This document shows positions 1 through 10,419 of a stretch of 64,000 bases of DNA, one piece after another. The notes under the pieces are model-generated. The model was given only the letters and a program-made list of their open reading frames with translations, was not told the DNA's origin and did no database searches. The position numbers and the translations under genes were made by a program. The DNA lies in NCBI GenBank assembly GCA_928212115.1, contig CAKMRJ010005745.1:103759392-103823391 (forward strand). The letters run 5' to 3'. Numbering within the stretch: position 1 is the stretch's first letter; the number at the start of each line of letters is the position of its first letter. The stretch comes from Lactuca virosa (lineage: Eukaryota > Streptophyta > Magnoliopsida > Asterales > Asteraceae).

Positions 1-322
1 AATTCAGTCAAAGACCTACACGCGGGTTAGGCACGGGCCGCGTGCAGGTCGCGTCTAACTTGCTCGAAATCAAGTTTTCCTTCTGACTCATCACGCGGGT
101 GTTGCTCGGGTCGTGGGTCGGCCGCGGGTGCTGAACGGGCAGGATTGGTATTTCGTCTATGCGGGCCGCATGTCCTCCTTCAGTAATTGTGCGCGGGCCG
201 CGGGTCCTTCATCCTCAATTTTTTTTTTTTTTTTGAAAATAAAACACACGTTTATTTGAAAGCATAGCTTTCCAAAAATGCCCTCTTTAACGTCTTTGGC
301 GAGACGTTCTTCCCTTTTGACT
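1..322 (-). other. 3' untranslated region of element A, downstream of integrase
   Basis: This stretch lies after the integrase stop of element A on the - strand. I see no coding potential. It is GC-rich at the left, with repeated CGCGGG/GGGCCGCG words, including odd palindromes at 160-170 and 192-202. A T run follows at about 219-234. The polypurine tract and 3' LTR of A must lie left of the window. Confidence 0.55.
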
Positions 323-1363
323 TCAATAAACCGGGGCATCCAATTGGATGATATCTAGGACATTTGCGTTAAAACCTTCATAGAAAGGTTTCAAACGATG
401 CCCATTGACTTTAAAGACTTGCCCCGTTTCTTCACTTTGGATCTCGACTGCTCCGTGCTCAAAGACTTTTAGTACGATAAATGGACCTATCCATCTTGAT
501 CTCAACTTCCCAGGAAATAATTTCATTCGCGAATGGTAAAGCAAAACCCTATTTCCCGGTTTGAAATGTTTGCGGGTAATGGACTTGTCATGAAAAAGCT
601 TTGTCTTTTCCTTGTAAATTCTTGAGTTTTCATAGGAGTCATTTCTCAATTCCTCCAACTCCTGAAGTTGAAGCTTCCTATTTATTCCCGCATCATCGAT
701 ATTTAAATTGCATCGCTTGACCGCCCAGAATGCGCGGTGTTCCAATTCCACGGGAAGATGACAAGGTTTTCCAAAGACCAACCTAAACGGAGACATTCCT
801 ATCGGAGTTTTGTACGCGGTCCGATAGGCCCACAAGGCATCGTCAAGCCTTGAACTCCAATCTTTTCTTGAGGGATTTACTGTTTTCTCAAGTATGCTCT
901 TCACCTCACGGTTTGAAACTTCAGCTTGACCATTCGTTTGAGGGTGGTAGGCGGTTCAAACACGGTGAGTCACGTTGTATTTCTTCAGTAAAGCCTCCAT
1001 CATTTTGCTGCAAAAGTGCGTCCCTCGATCACTGATCAAAGCCCTAGGTACACTAAACCTCACAAAGATATTAGATTTTAAAATTTTGATAACTGTTTTG
1101 GCATCATCCGATCTTGTGGCTTTGGCTTCAACCCACTTTGAAACATAGTCAACTGCGAGTAAGATGTAAACGTTGCCAAACGAGACAGGAAATGGGCCCA
1201 TAAAATCAATCCCCCATACGTCAAAATTTTTCACAAATAAGGATTGGATTTTGTGGCATTTGGTTCTTTTGTGAAATATTCCCTGTCTTTTGGCACCGTT
1301 CACAGCTTTTGCAAAACAAGTAACAATCGCGTGACATGGTTGGCCAAAATAGTCCACATTCAA
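323..1363 (-). pseudogene. Element A integrase (Athila-type Ty3/gypsy), frameshifted
   Basis: This is the C-terminal part of the pol polyprotein, the integrase that inserts retroelement cDNA into the genome. It reads in two frames. The segment 1363-956 holds the core, with GIDFMGPF (first catalytic Asp) and [10 protein letters not shown] (second Asp). The segment 904-323 holds the C-terminal part, with [12 protein letters not shown], a [15 protein letters not shown] stretch and SRWIGPF. A frameshift near 905-960 breaks the reading and blurs the region that should carry the catalytic Glu. The closest match among its neighbours is the integrase of element C, same lineage and same order of domains. 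It is not functional as written. Confidence 0.85.
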
Positions 1364-2417
1364 GGACCTTTCTTAAGGTCCGGTTAGGTCCGAAGTGTCC
1401 CCCACAAGCAAATTCATGGCAAAATTGTAAAATTGATTTATGCTCTTGTTGGGGTACACATCGTCTAATGATTTGATCGGGACAATGTTTCCACAAGTAA
1501 GGTTCATCCCACACATAGTGTTTTGCATCACTTTTCAACTTATCTTTTTGAGCACGTGTGAATGTGTCAGGATGCCTTTTTGTGACCAAAAAGTTAACGA
1601 TATCAGCATACCACGGAATGGATTGAGTAAGGGAAAAGAGATGCTCATCTGGAAACTCGTCCCTCAACGGGAGGGTAGTTTCATTGGAAGCGATTCGGCT
1701 TAGGTGGTCGGCAACAAGATTTTCACATCCTTTCTTGTCTCGGATTTCCAAATCGAACTCTTGTAACAATAAAATCCACCGGATGAGTCTCAGCTTTGCA
1801 TCTTTCTTTGTCATCAAGTATTTGAGTGTCGCGTGATCCGAGTACACAATGATCTTTGTACCGAGAAGGTATTATCTGAATTTCTCCAAGGCGAACACTA
1901 TGGCCAATAGCTCCTTCTCCGTGGTGGGGTAGTTGCTTTGAGCATTGTCTAGTGTCCTTGATGCATAATGGATCACATGGGGTGCTCTTCCATCCTTTTG
2001 ACCTAAAACGGCGCCAACAGCATAATTGCTTGCATCACACATGATCTCAAAAGGGAGATCCCAATTTGGTGCTTGCATGATAGGAGCGGATGTAAGCAAT
2101 TCCTTGAGCTTGTTGAAAGCTTCTTTGCACGCTTCATTAAAGTCGAAATCAACTTCTTTTTGCAAGAGTTGGCACATTGGTCTTGTTATCTTTGAAAAGT
2201 CCTTGATAAATCTCCGGTAGAAACCTGCATGGCCCAAAAAAGAACGAACTTCCCGAACACAAGTCGGGTAAGCTAAGCTTTGAATAATGTCTATTTTGGC
2301 CTTATCCACCTCAATTCCTTTCTTTGACACAATGTGACCCAAAATAAGACCTTGGCTCACCATAAAATGACATTTCTCAAAATTTAAAACCAAATTCTTT
2401 TCAATGCATCTTTTCAA
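1221..2417 (-). pseudogene. Element A RNase H and integrase zinc-binding region
   Basis: RNase H removes the RNA strand during reverse transcription. The visible RNase H motifs are [18 protein letters not shown] (about 2055-2000), [16 protein letters not shown] and VADHLSR. The integrase HHCC zinc region follows, with [10 protein letters not shown] and CKSCERCQ. The frame is broken by an in-frame TAA at 1872-1874, immediately after EKFR, and by a shift near 2405 that separates it from the reverse transcriptase. The same phase continues after the TAA, which points to a simple point mutation. RNase H, integrase and their order are typical of Ty3/gypsy. Confidence 0.85.
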
Positions 2418-3182
2418 ACATTTTTGTAAGATTGGTCAAACACTCTTGAAAGGAGTTGCCATATACTGTGAAATCATCCATGAAAACCTCAATTATATTT
2501 TCGACATATTCCGAGAAAATACTAACCATACAACGTTGGAAAGTAGCCGGGGCGTTACACAATCCAAATGGCATTCTCCGGTATGCAAAAGTGCCAAATG
2601 GACATGTAAATGTTGTCTTTTCTTGGTCTTCCGGTGCCACCGGGATTTGGTGAAAACCGGAATACCCGTCTAGACAACAATAATGGGATTTCCCGGCCAA
2701 CCTTTCTAACATTTGATCAATGAAAGGCAATGGGAAATCATCTTTTCTTGTACTTATATTAAGTTTACGGTAGTCAATACACACTCTCCACCCGTTTTGC
2801 ACGCGGGTGGGGACCATCATACCTTTGTTGTTTTCGACCACTGTGATTCCCGTCTTTTTCGGTACCACTTGCACCGGGCTCACCCACTTGCTATCCGAGA
2901 TTGGATAGATCATACCTGCATCAAGGAGTTTCAAAATTTCTTTCTTGACCACTTCATCATTGGTGGGTTCAATCTTCTTTGTGCGTCCCGGCTTGGTTTG
3001 CAATCCTCCTCCATCAAAATCTTGTGCATGCAATTGGAGGGGCTCAACCCTTTGATATCTGCAATCGTCCAACCCATTGCTTCTTTATGCTCCTTCAATA
3101 CTTCTAGGAGTTGCTCTTCTTCATTTTCGGTTAAGTGAGTTGAAATGATGACCGGAAGAGTCTCGTTGTTGCCTAAGTACAC
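2401..3182 (-). pseudogene. Element A reverse transcriptase, frameshifted
   Basis: Reverse transcriptase copies the element RNA into DNA. Recognisable blocks are [55 protein letters not shown] and the catalytic FMDDFTVYG. The N-terminal connection (LGNNETLPVIIS, WTIADIKGLSPS) is in another frame at 3182-2931. A shift lies near 2955, inside RRLNP, and another near 3180, where a short TG insertion appears to create a stop. The active-site Asp-Asp is intact but the reading frame is not. The similarity to element C's pol is obvious throughout, so both belong to one lineage. Confidence 0.88.
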
Positions 3183-4243
3183 ACATACTTCAAATGTTGA
3201 GGAAGGACTTTTAACTCCAAATCCGGGGGTTGAACAAGGGAGGGTGGTAATCTTGTGTGAGTTTGAGGGAGTTCAATTTGCTTCACACTAAATTGAGTGG
3301 TTTTCTTGATCTCTAAGTGGTTGACCAGTCTTTCAATTTCTGGATCTAATGAGTAGAGCTTTAACTTCTTGGTCAATTTACCACAATCAAATCCTTTGCT
3401 TAAAACCATTTCCAAAATGTCGCCATTAGACAATTCGAACAACTCTTGGGTTAATGGTTCAATAACATCGACATAGCACAAAGATGAAACCTCACTTGGA
3501 TATCTCATGGCATCATAAATGTTGAAACTTATTGTTTCACTATCAAACTCCATTGTTAAACTTCCTGCAAACACATCAATCTTTGTTCTGGCTGTCTTCA
3601 AGAATGGTCTCCCAAGTAAGATTATACCTGATTTTGAGGACACTTGTTCATCTAGATCAATCACATAGAAATCTGCCGGGAAAACCAATTGGTTTCCTTG
3701 CACTAGGACATCTTCCAAAACACCCCTAGGGAAGACACTTGATTTATCCGCGAGAGAGATTATGACACCGGTTTCGCTTAGAGGTCCGACATTCAATGAC
3801 TCATACACTGAATAGGGCATGACATTGATGGATGCACCAAGATCAAGCATGGCACTACTAAAAGTAGTATCTCCAATCTTGCAAGGAACCGTAAACATTC
3901 CCGGATCTTTGCACTTGGGTGGAAGTTTTCTTTGTAAAACCGCGGATGCGTTTTCATTCATTGAGATTTTCTCATTTCCTTTCAACTTCCTTTTGTTGGT
4001 GCAAAGTTCCTTCAAAAATTTTGCATATCTTGGAATTTGCTTGATTGCATCAAGTAAAGGGATGTTTACTTCCACCTTTCGAAAGGTGTCCAAAATCTCT
4101 TTTTCCTCCATTTTCTTCTTTGAGGTTGCAAGTCGGGAGGGAAATGGCGGTTGAGTGGCTATTGGGGTCACTAGAGGGGTAATCTTCTTTGGAATTTCAG
4201 TTTGTGTGGCATTCTTTGTTGTAGGTTCTTCAATGGGAATGAC
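3173..4243 (-). pseudogene. Element A aspartic protease
   Basis: This is the retropepsin that matures the gag-pol polyprotein. The segment follows the gag stop (TAA at 4244-4246) in the same frame. The ATG at 4171 therefore need not be a true start, because codons between 4243 and 4171 also read open. Visible landmarks are the linker [21 protein letters not shown], and the active-site block AMLDLGASINVMP. Here DLGA takes the place of the usual DSGA, which I know as the common form in Athila-type proteases. FPADFYVIDLD and ILLGRPFL follow. The frame ends at a frameshift-born stop at 3173-3175. Confidence 0.82.
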
Positions 4244-5840
4244 TTATATTTCTTCCTCTTCATCCCCTGGTTTCTTGTTTGAAGTACTTTCTCCGGCTTG
4301 TTTGCCACTTCTCAAGGTCACCGCATTGACATTTGGGTTTCTTTCGGTTTGAGAAGGCAGTTTTCCACGGGACTCCAACTTGCTTATGGCTGTAACTATA
4401 TCTCCCATTTGTGTTTCAAGGTTGGAGATACTAGTTCTTGTCTCTTTTTGGAATTGTTGGGTACTAGTGGCTAGTGATTTGACAATGTCTTCAAGAGACA
4501 TTCCGAAGTTACTTGGTTGAGATTGAGGAGGTGGTTGATGATGAGGTGGAGGGTATGGTTTTGATTGATAGTGTGGTTGTGGGTGTTGGTAATGAGGTTG
4601 TTGTGGTTGGTAGGAAGGTCTAACCAATGTATTTTGGGGCAATGGTCTTGGGTTGTAGCTCATGTTGGGATTTGGTTTCCAACTAGAATTGTATGCGTTT
4701 TGGTAACCGGATGGCTTATTGTGGTAATTTTGAAACTCACCCGTTGCATTTACGTGTTCCGCATCTTCTTGAAGAATGGGGCACATGTCCGTAGGATGTC
4801 CCGTTGTTGCACATATTCCACAAACCATAACTTGTGGAGTTTGTCCCATGGTGAGCTTTTGAACAATGGAGGTTAAATCTTTGATTTGGGACTCGAGTCT
4901 TGATGATCCCACTTCAATGACTTTATGTTGAGTCTCTCTCTTCATATCTTGGCGCGGGCCAAAATGTTGGGAATTTGCGGCTATGGTGTTGAAGAGTTGT
5001 CTTGTTTGTTGTGGAGTTTTGCTAAAGACATCTCCACCACTTGAGGCATCAACTAGTCTTCTCTCCATTGGTAACAATCCCTCATAAAAGTGTTGAAGGA
5101 GGAGTTGTTCCGGGATTTGATGTTGTGGACAACTATAGCACAAGTTGTTAAATCTCTCCAAATAATCATGAAAGGTCTCATTTTGACCTTGGTGGATTCC
5201 GCAAATCTCATTTCTAAGACTTGAGACTCTTAAGGCGGGGTAGAATTTGTCAAGAAAAGTTCTTGCCATATCGGTCCATGAGTTTATTGAACCCGGTGGA
5301 AGATAGAATAACCAATCGTTTGCTCTATCGGCCAATGAAAAGGGGAATACCCTTAGCTTGATTTGGTCATCGGTTGACCCTTGTGGCTTCATGCTAGTGC
5401 AGATAATGTGGAACATCTTCAAATGCTTATGTGGGTCTTCGTTTTCCAACCCACGGAAAGTCGGAAGATGGTGGACCAAACTTGACTTTAATTCTGATCC
5501 TCCTTCCAATACCGTAGTTGATACCAGTTGGAGTTTGTGTAACATCGGTCTCCATCATTTGCCTCAAAGTTCTTTCGGGAACTTCTCCTCCGTCCGCCAT
5601 TGCGATTGGTTCAAATATGGATGGATCTTGTTGTAGAGGTGGTGTTTCGGGAATTTCTTGGCGAGGATCGGGACTAGAATCGGGTTCCGGATCACTTGAG
5701 GAAGTGGTTAAATTTTCCGGATCCACGAGAGGGTTGGAAGTTTGACCACGTTCTATTCGCTTTTCCTTCGCCAAACGCCTTGCTTCTTTTTCAATTTCTG
5801 GATTATAAATCAAGTTACCTGTACGTTGAGATCTGGGCAT
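4244..5840 (-). pseudogene. Element A gag, frameshifted
   Basis: Gag forms the virus-like particle. The start is at 5840 (MPRSQRTGNLIYNPE). A frame change between about 5430 and 5545 links it to the second segment. That segment carries the retrotransposon gag domain (RVFPFSLADRANDWLFYLPPG, FLDKFYPALR) and a CCHC knuckle, CGICATTGHPTDMC. A long Gln/Pro/Tyr-rich linker follows, then a coiled-coil-like stretch (SNLETQMGDIVTAISKLES) and TLRSGK. The segment ends with an acidic EEEE run and TAA at 4244-4246, in frame with the protease. The leader between the gag ATG and the PBS is only about 30 bp. Confidence 0.83.
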
Positions 5841-5872
5841 AGAGAAATAAATTGATTAAAAATAAACCAGTT

Positions 5873-5889
5873 CCCCAGCAACGGCGCCA
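5873..5889 (-). promoter_or_regulatory. Primer binding site of element A, tRNA-Asp type
   Basis: On the - strand this reads TGGCGCCGTTGCTGGGG. It is complementary to the 3' end of plant tRNA-Asp as I recall it, with one mismatch. It lies 5 bp from the LTR end (5895), where minus-strand DNA synthesis would start. A tRNA-Asp primer is known for Athila/Calypso-type elements and supports the lineage call. Confidence 0.85.
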
Positions 5890-5894
5890 AAATT

Positions 5895-7498
5895 TGATGG
5901 GTGTCGAGACCAAAAAAAATAAATGCCCTAAATGTTATACGCTAAAATAGTGTATAGTGGTAAAGGGATCGAATCCACGAGGAATGGCTCAGTTTTATAA
6001 CTCTATGATAATCTTTGTTGTACAAATACTTGTAAAATAACAATAAGAATAAAAGATGGGGATTTTGATATTTTGAGATTACTTGAAATAAAACTAGAAT
6101 TAAGTGGACACTTCAACAAAAATAAGAATTTGATATAAAATCAATGAGAGAAAGATGGTTGACATTGGAATTTCATTACTTGAACATTTGGTTAAATAAT
6201 CATGAGAATACCAAGGTGCAATACTTGTGTTTATGATCTAACTTGGCTATAGCAATTTATAAGCATAACTTGCCTCAACTCTTCTTTTGTATTAAAATGA
6301 CTAGAGAAGCTCATAGCACATTTCTTTAATCAAAGTCACAAAACTAATGAAGCATGTAATCTTGTGAAAATTAATTAACATTAGGATTTAAGAGTCACCA
6401 AATCCAAAGAGTAATCTATTGCTTTCATTACCACTATGGAGGAAATGTTTTCTTAGTTTAAATGAAATGAAAACAAACATTTAAACTAATTGTTGCTTGT
6501 TAAATTGAAGACCCATTACTTAGTCAAGAATTTAACCAACAAAACAATATTCATAAATCAATATTCATGACTAGAGAAATATAAACATAAAGGAAATTTT
6601 TATAGAAAACATAATCATAGATATTCAACATAAGTTCATGGAGTTCTTCAAAATAACCAAAACATTAAAGCAATTACATCCAAGTCAACCAAATAAGAAT
6701 TTAGCCAAGCATGGCCATAACAAAAGAAATAGAAAAGAGTTTAGTGATACCAAACATTGTCTTTAGATATGGAATGGAAAGAGTTTCCACCAATCTTCAA
6801 GACTTTCAAAAGCCTTCAACTTCTCTCTAACTTCTTTGATGATTCTAGTGTGTCTTGTGTCCTTCCCTTGCCAATCCTTTTATAACCTCATAAAGCAATT
6901 GGTGTTGTATTCTTTATTCATGGCTAGGTGTATTGTCTCCAATAATCAGCAAAAGAAACCCCAAAATCGGCTGTCCATGTGGTCAAAAGTATCCCACTAA
7001 ACAACCAATAATAGAGCCAAAAGTAGAAAATCCGAAATTGCCCTTTGCAGAGTACCTACGCGGGCCGCGGGCTTTTCCTACGCGGGCCGCGTGAGAGTGT
7101 GGCAGATTGGGCTTCTTCCTTTGTTGGGCCTGCATTGCTTAGTCCACTAGCCCAGTTTCAGTCCAATCAGGTTCTAACCCATTTTTCTTTAAGTTCTCTT
7201 CCATTTGAGCCCAATTTGACTCTTCCAAATCACTCGAGGCTTCTTCAAACTCTTGATCATCGATCCTTCATAGTAATCAAGCACTAAACCCCTATTGCTC
7301 TTCAAGCCCAGTTGCTTTCCAAAAGATCCTGCTTCGCTAGTCTCCTTAAAATCTGCATTTATACTCACGAAACTAGAAAGTACCCGAAAGTGGTCATAAA
7401 ATAACAAAAAAAAGAAAATATGCGTGGAAATTAATTAAAATGTGAATGAAATATGATAAAATAAACTATAAAAAGAAGTAAATAAAATGAAGCTATCA
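5895..7498 (-). repeat. 5' LTR of element A (1604 bp)
   Basis: The ends are TGATAGCT at the 5' end on the - strand (at 7498) and CACCCATCA at the 3' end (at 5895), giving TG...CA termini. The PBS follows directly. The body is AT-rich and non-coding. A GC-rich island at 7050-7095 holds two copies of CGCGGGCCGCG (7059-7069 and 7081-7091). Near the U5 end, 5952-5976 reads like a tRNA-Asp D arm plus T arm on the + strand. The flanking sequence at 7499-7503 (gtgag) is the presumed right target duplication. The left copy is outside the window. Confidence 0.82.
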
Positions 7499-8415
7499 GT
7501 GAGGGACTCGGCGAGTTGACGGCCCAACTCGGCGAGTCGGGTCAACTGGAAGTTGACTTTGACTTTGAATTTGACTTGACTTGGTTGGGGGTAAAATGAT
7601 CATTTTACCCTAAGTATAGAGATCAGTTTCTAACTGAGTATTTGTGGGGTTGTAGCCGGAGGATTCCCGGAGTAGCAGCGGACGGAGGTTTCCCGCACAG
7701 ATTATCAGCAGCTACTTGTACGAGGTGAGTTACCTTCCAGTAGGGGTGGGTCTAAGGCCACAATGCCGGCCCACCAATGAGGAGTATTTAGAAGATGATT
7801 GTCTTTGTGATAATTATCTTGGTCTGGTTATGTGTTTGGTTATGAGTTATATTTGTATGATATGTTATGTGCATGATAGGGATAGTTTCCCTGATAGTGG
7901 TCCTTAGGACCGAGGGGTAGGTCAGTACCCGGATATGTCTGACTGTATGCTTATATCTTGTTATTGTATGCTAGTGGTAGGGGTGGAATAGTCCCCAGTT
8001 ACCGGTTGAAAGATACCGATAATGATTACAGGTTGAAAGATATTGATGATGATTACCGGTTGAAAGATACCGATGATGATTACCGGTTGAAAGATACTGA
8101 TGGTATTGGATGGTATGTGGTATGATGGGGGAACTCACTAAGCTTTGTGCTTACAGTTTCAGTTTTTGGTTTTAGGTACCTCTTCGTCTAAGGGGAAGGA
8201 GCCGGCTGCGTAGCATGGCATCACACACACCTATGATTTTCCGCACGGAGTTTTCTGGGATTGTACTCTGATATGATATTGGTTTATGTTGTGGGTTTCA
8301 AACATGATACTTGGTTTTTGAGATGACGTGTTTATACAATATTTTCTAGTGAATGTTTTATGAGTTAATTAATTAAAAAATGAAATTTTTGGCCGTGAAT
8401 TTTGGGACGTTACTA
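7499..8415 (+). repeat. 5' LTR of element B, left part cut off by element A
   Basis: From about 7690 to 8415 this matches 39158-39871 at high identity, so the two are the LTR ends of one element. It ends in GGGACGTTACTA two bases before the PBS. The 3' copy ends GGGACGTTACA. The left end is truncated at the insertion point of A (7498/7499). It contains a pair of ACTCGGCGAGT palindromes (7506, 7527), a near-perfect splice-donor match at 7725 (ACGAG/GTGAGT), and four copies of a 27-bp repeat (8001-8108). Small differences from the 3' LTR include an 11-bp indel near 8390. Confidence 0.85.
8001..8108 (+). repeat. 27-bp tandem repeat in B 5' LTR (4 copies)
   Basis: The unit begins ACCGGTTGAAAGATACCGAT and is 27 bp long. 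It is repeated four times with a few substitutions. The same array occurs in the 3' LTR at 39472-39579, so it predates the insertion of B. There are no spacers, so this is a minisatellite rather than a CRISPR-like array. Confidence 0.9.
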
Positions 8416-8417
8416 GT

Positions 8418-8430
8418 TGGTATCAGAGCC
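8418..8430 (+). promoter_or_regulatory. Primer binding site of element B, initiator tRNA-Met type
   Basis: TGGTATCAGAGCC is the classic plant retrotransposon PBS, complementary to the 3' end of initiator tRNA-Met. It lies 2 bp after the LTR end. A GC-rich inverted repeat follows at 8433-8479 (GGTTTGAG...GACACACC against GGTGTC...CTCAAACC). Confidence 0.93.
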
Positions 8431-9140
8431 CTGGTTTGAGGGATTCGGACACACCCTCGGGGGTGTCTGGACTCAAACCGAGGAGCTAAAAGATTTTTTT
8501 TACAATAAAATGGTTTTCTAAAATCTAAACAGAAGGATTTTAAGAAAGACAAGGTGTGTGATGCATGCGACCGGCCGGGCTCAAGTAAGTTTTCCCCAAG
8601 ATACCCATACTTGTTATGTTATGCTATATGGTTTTGATTCAGAACTGCATGCTAGAATAGGACTAAGGATCTAGGAAGATTCCTTGTGTGCCTGATATAT
8701 GATTCTGAGAATTGCATGCTAGTTAGGGCTAAGGATCTAGGAGGATGCCTTATATGCCTGTTGTATGAGCTGTATGCTAGGACTGTTTAGTTAGCAGTAG
8801 GATGACCTGTGTAGGTTATGCCTGATTTGGTTACTCAATGCACGAATGCTGCTTGCTTTGTGCTATAGGGGTCCTGGCCATTTCCAACTAACTAAGGAAT
8901 GGATATGTAACAGTATCTGCAAGTTAGTTAGGGGGAAGTAGTAGGGACTCCTAGTGCAGCTGATGGCGGAGGGTAGGTCGGAGAGTGCCCTAGGGAAGCC
9001 TAGGATGAGGTCCATACTACTGAAAGAAGAGGACCCGTACTCGAATCGAGGAGGGCCTAAATGAAACCGGGACCCTTGGAGAGTGTGTTAGATCTCTTGG
9101 GTATATGTATGATCCTGACATTTATGCGTGTATTTTCAGC
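8431..9140 (+). other. 5' leader of element B
   Basis: This is the untranslated leader between the PBS and the gag ATG. It starts with the hairpin at 8433-8479. It contains a partial internal repetition, with wording around aaggatctaggaag at about 8661-8676 and again at about 8721-8735. It ends in a T-rich stretch and TTTCAG (9134-9139) right before the gag ATG, which looks like a splice acceptor. I see no open reading frame of note. Confidence 0.6.
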
Positions 9141-10375
9141 ATGGTGACCACACGACATGGAGCAGGAGGTTCCGGATCAGGATCAGGATCGGGCTCGGGT
9201 GCAGGATCCGAGCAGGTTGATGGCGGGCTGCGCGAGTTTATCGCGTCGGAGATCACGAGAGGCATCCTTGAGTCGACCCCTATCATTTTCGGGTCGATCA
9301 AGGCAGGGATTGTTGAGCTGATGGAGGATCGCCTCCGAGCATTCAGGAGTGATATGGCGTCTAGCCAGATGGGTACGCGCACATTGTCCTTTAAGGACTT
9401 TCGAGGGAGTGGTGCGTCAGATTTCCATGGGGTGAAAGACCCCATTGCTGCTAGGAGATGGATCGCAGACATTGAGTCTGCGCAGCTGACGAGCTTCTGC
9501 CCGGAGGGGTCGAAGGTGAGATATGCAGCAGGATGCTTGCGAGACAGGGCTTGAGATTGTGGGAGTATGTTGGTGACTCATTGGGAGCCTCGACTGTTGA
9601 GGCTACGACCTGGTCAGACTTTGTGACCAGATTCAGGGCGGAGTTTGCGCCAGCTGTGGAGCTTCAGCGGCTGGCCAGGGAGTTCTTGGATATGAGGCAG
9701 ACTACGGAGATTGTGGCGAAGATCACCGCCAAGTTCCGGGAGAGGGCATTGCTAGTGCCCCAGTATGCGGGAGACGAGGATATGAGGAGGACCCGCTACC
9801 ACGATATGCTACGAGATGACATTCGGGAGCATGTTAGTTTTTCAGCTTGTCCTACCTTGGATTCCATGATTGCCAGGGCTAGGGAGAGAGAGATTGATCT
9901 GGAGCACGTCCAGAAGAGGAAGGCAGTGGAGGGGCTGACTACTGGGGCTTCGGGGAAGATGCCCAAGGGATCTGATGGTAGGCCGAAAGGCCAGGCAGGA
10001 CGGGACCGCTGTGGGAAATGCGGTCGGTCACACGAGGGAGCTTGTCGCACTGGGCCGGGTTCGGGCTGCTATAAGTATAGCAAGGTTGGGCATTTTGGCA
10101 GGGATTGTACTGCCCCCGCCCCTGCGGTACAGATGACAGACCTGATTTGCTTCCACTGCAATCAGAGGGGCCACAAAAGGGCCAATTGCCCGAGGTTGAC
10201 AGCAGCGTCAGCAGCAGCGCCAACAGCGGCGCCGGTCTCAGGGACGGCGCGGGTTACTGATGGCCGGAAGGTCAAGGCAGAGGCTCTAGTGGTGCGGAGC
10301 CGAGCATTTCAGCTGACACCCGAGGAGGCACGCGCTGCACCCGATGTGGTGACGGGTATGCTTCTTTCCCTCTGA
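9141..10375 (+). pseudogene. Element B gag (Tekay chromovirus), frameshifted
   Basis: This is the capsid and nucleocapsid polyprotein. I place the start at 9141 (MVTTRHGAGGSGSG) rather than the in-frame ATG at 9105, because 9141 directly follows an AG acceptor-like site. The first frame stops at TGA 9552-9554. The reading continues in another frame from about 9533 (WEYVGDSLGA, FRAEFAPAVELQRLAREF, the retrotransposon gag domain). So there is a nonsense change plus a one-base shift near 9555-9565. Two zinc knuckles follow. The first, CYKYSKVGHFGRDC, has its second Cys replaced by Tyr. The second, CFHCNQRGHKRANC, is intact. The end at 10375 probably lies within an intron (10356-10419). Confidence 0.85.
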
Positions 10376-10419
10376 TTTATTTTTATGACGTTTATGTTAT
10401 TGATATATGCTCTATTTAG
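10356..10419 (+). other. Candidate spliceosomal intron between gag and pol of element B
   Basis: The sequence begins GTATG and ends CTATTTAG, is 64 nt long and T-rich, inside otherwise GC-rich coding DNA. Removing it joins DVVTG in the gag frame to SFHVNGIP in the protease frame, through a split Gly codon. It thereby repairs a frame change without any mutation. Without splicing, gag stops at 10375. This is inference from the sequence. Transcript data would decide it. Confidence 0.65.

Noticed and set aside
8001..8108. CRISPR-like array in the LTR of element B
   Set aside because: The 27-bp units follow each other without spacers, are in plant retrotransposon DNA and occur in both LTRs. It is a minisatellite.
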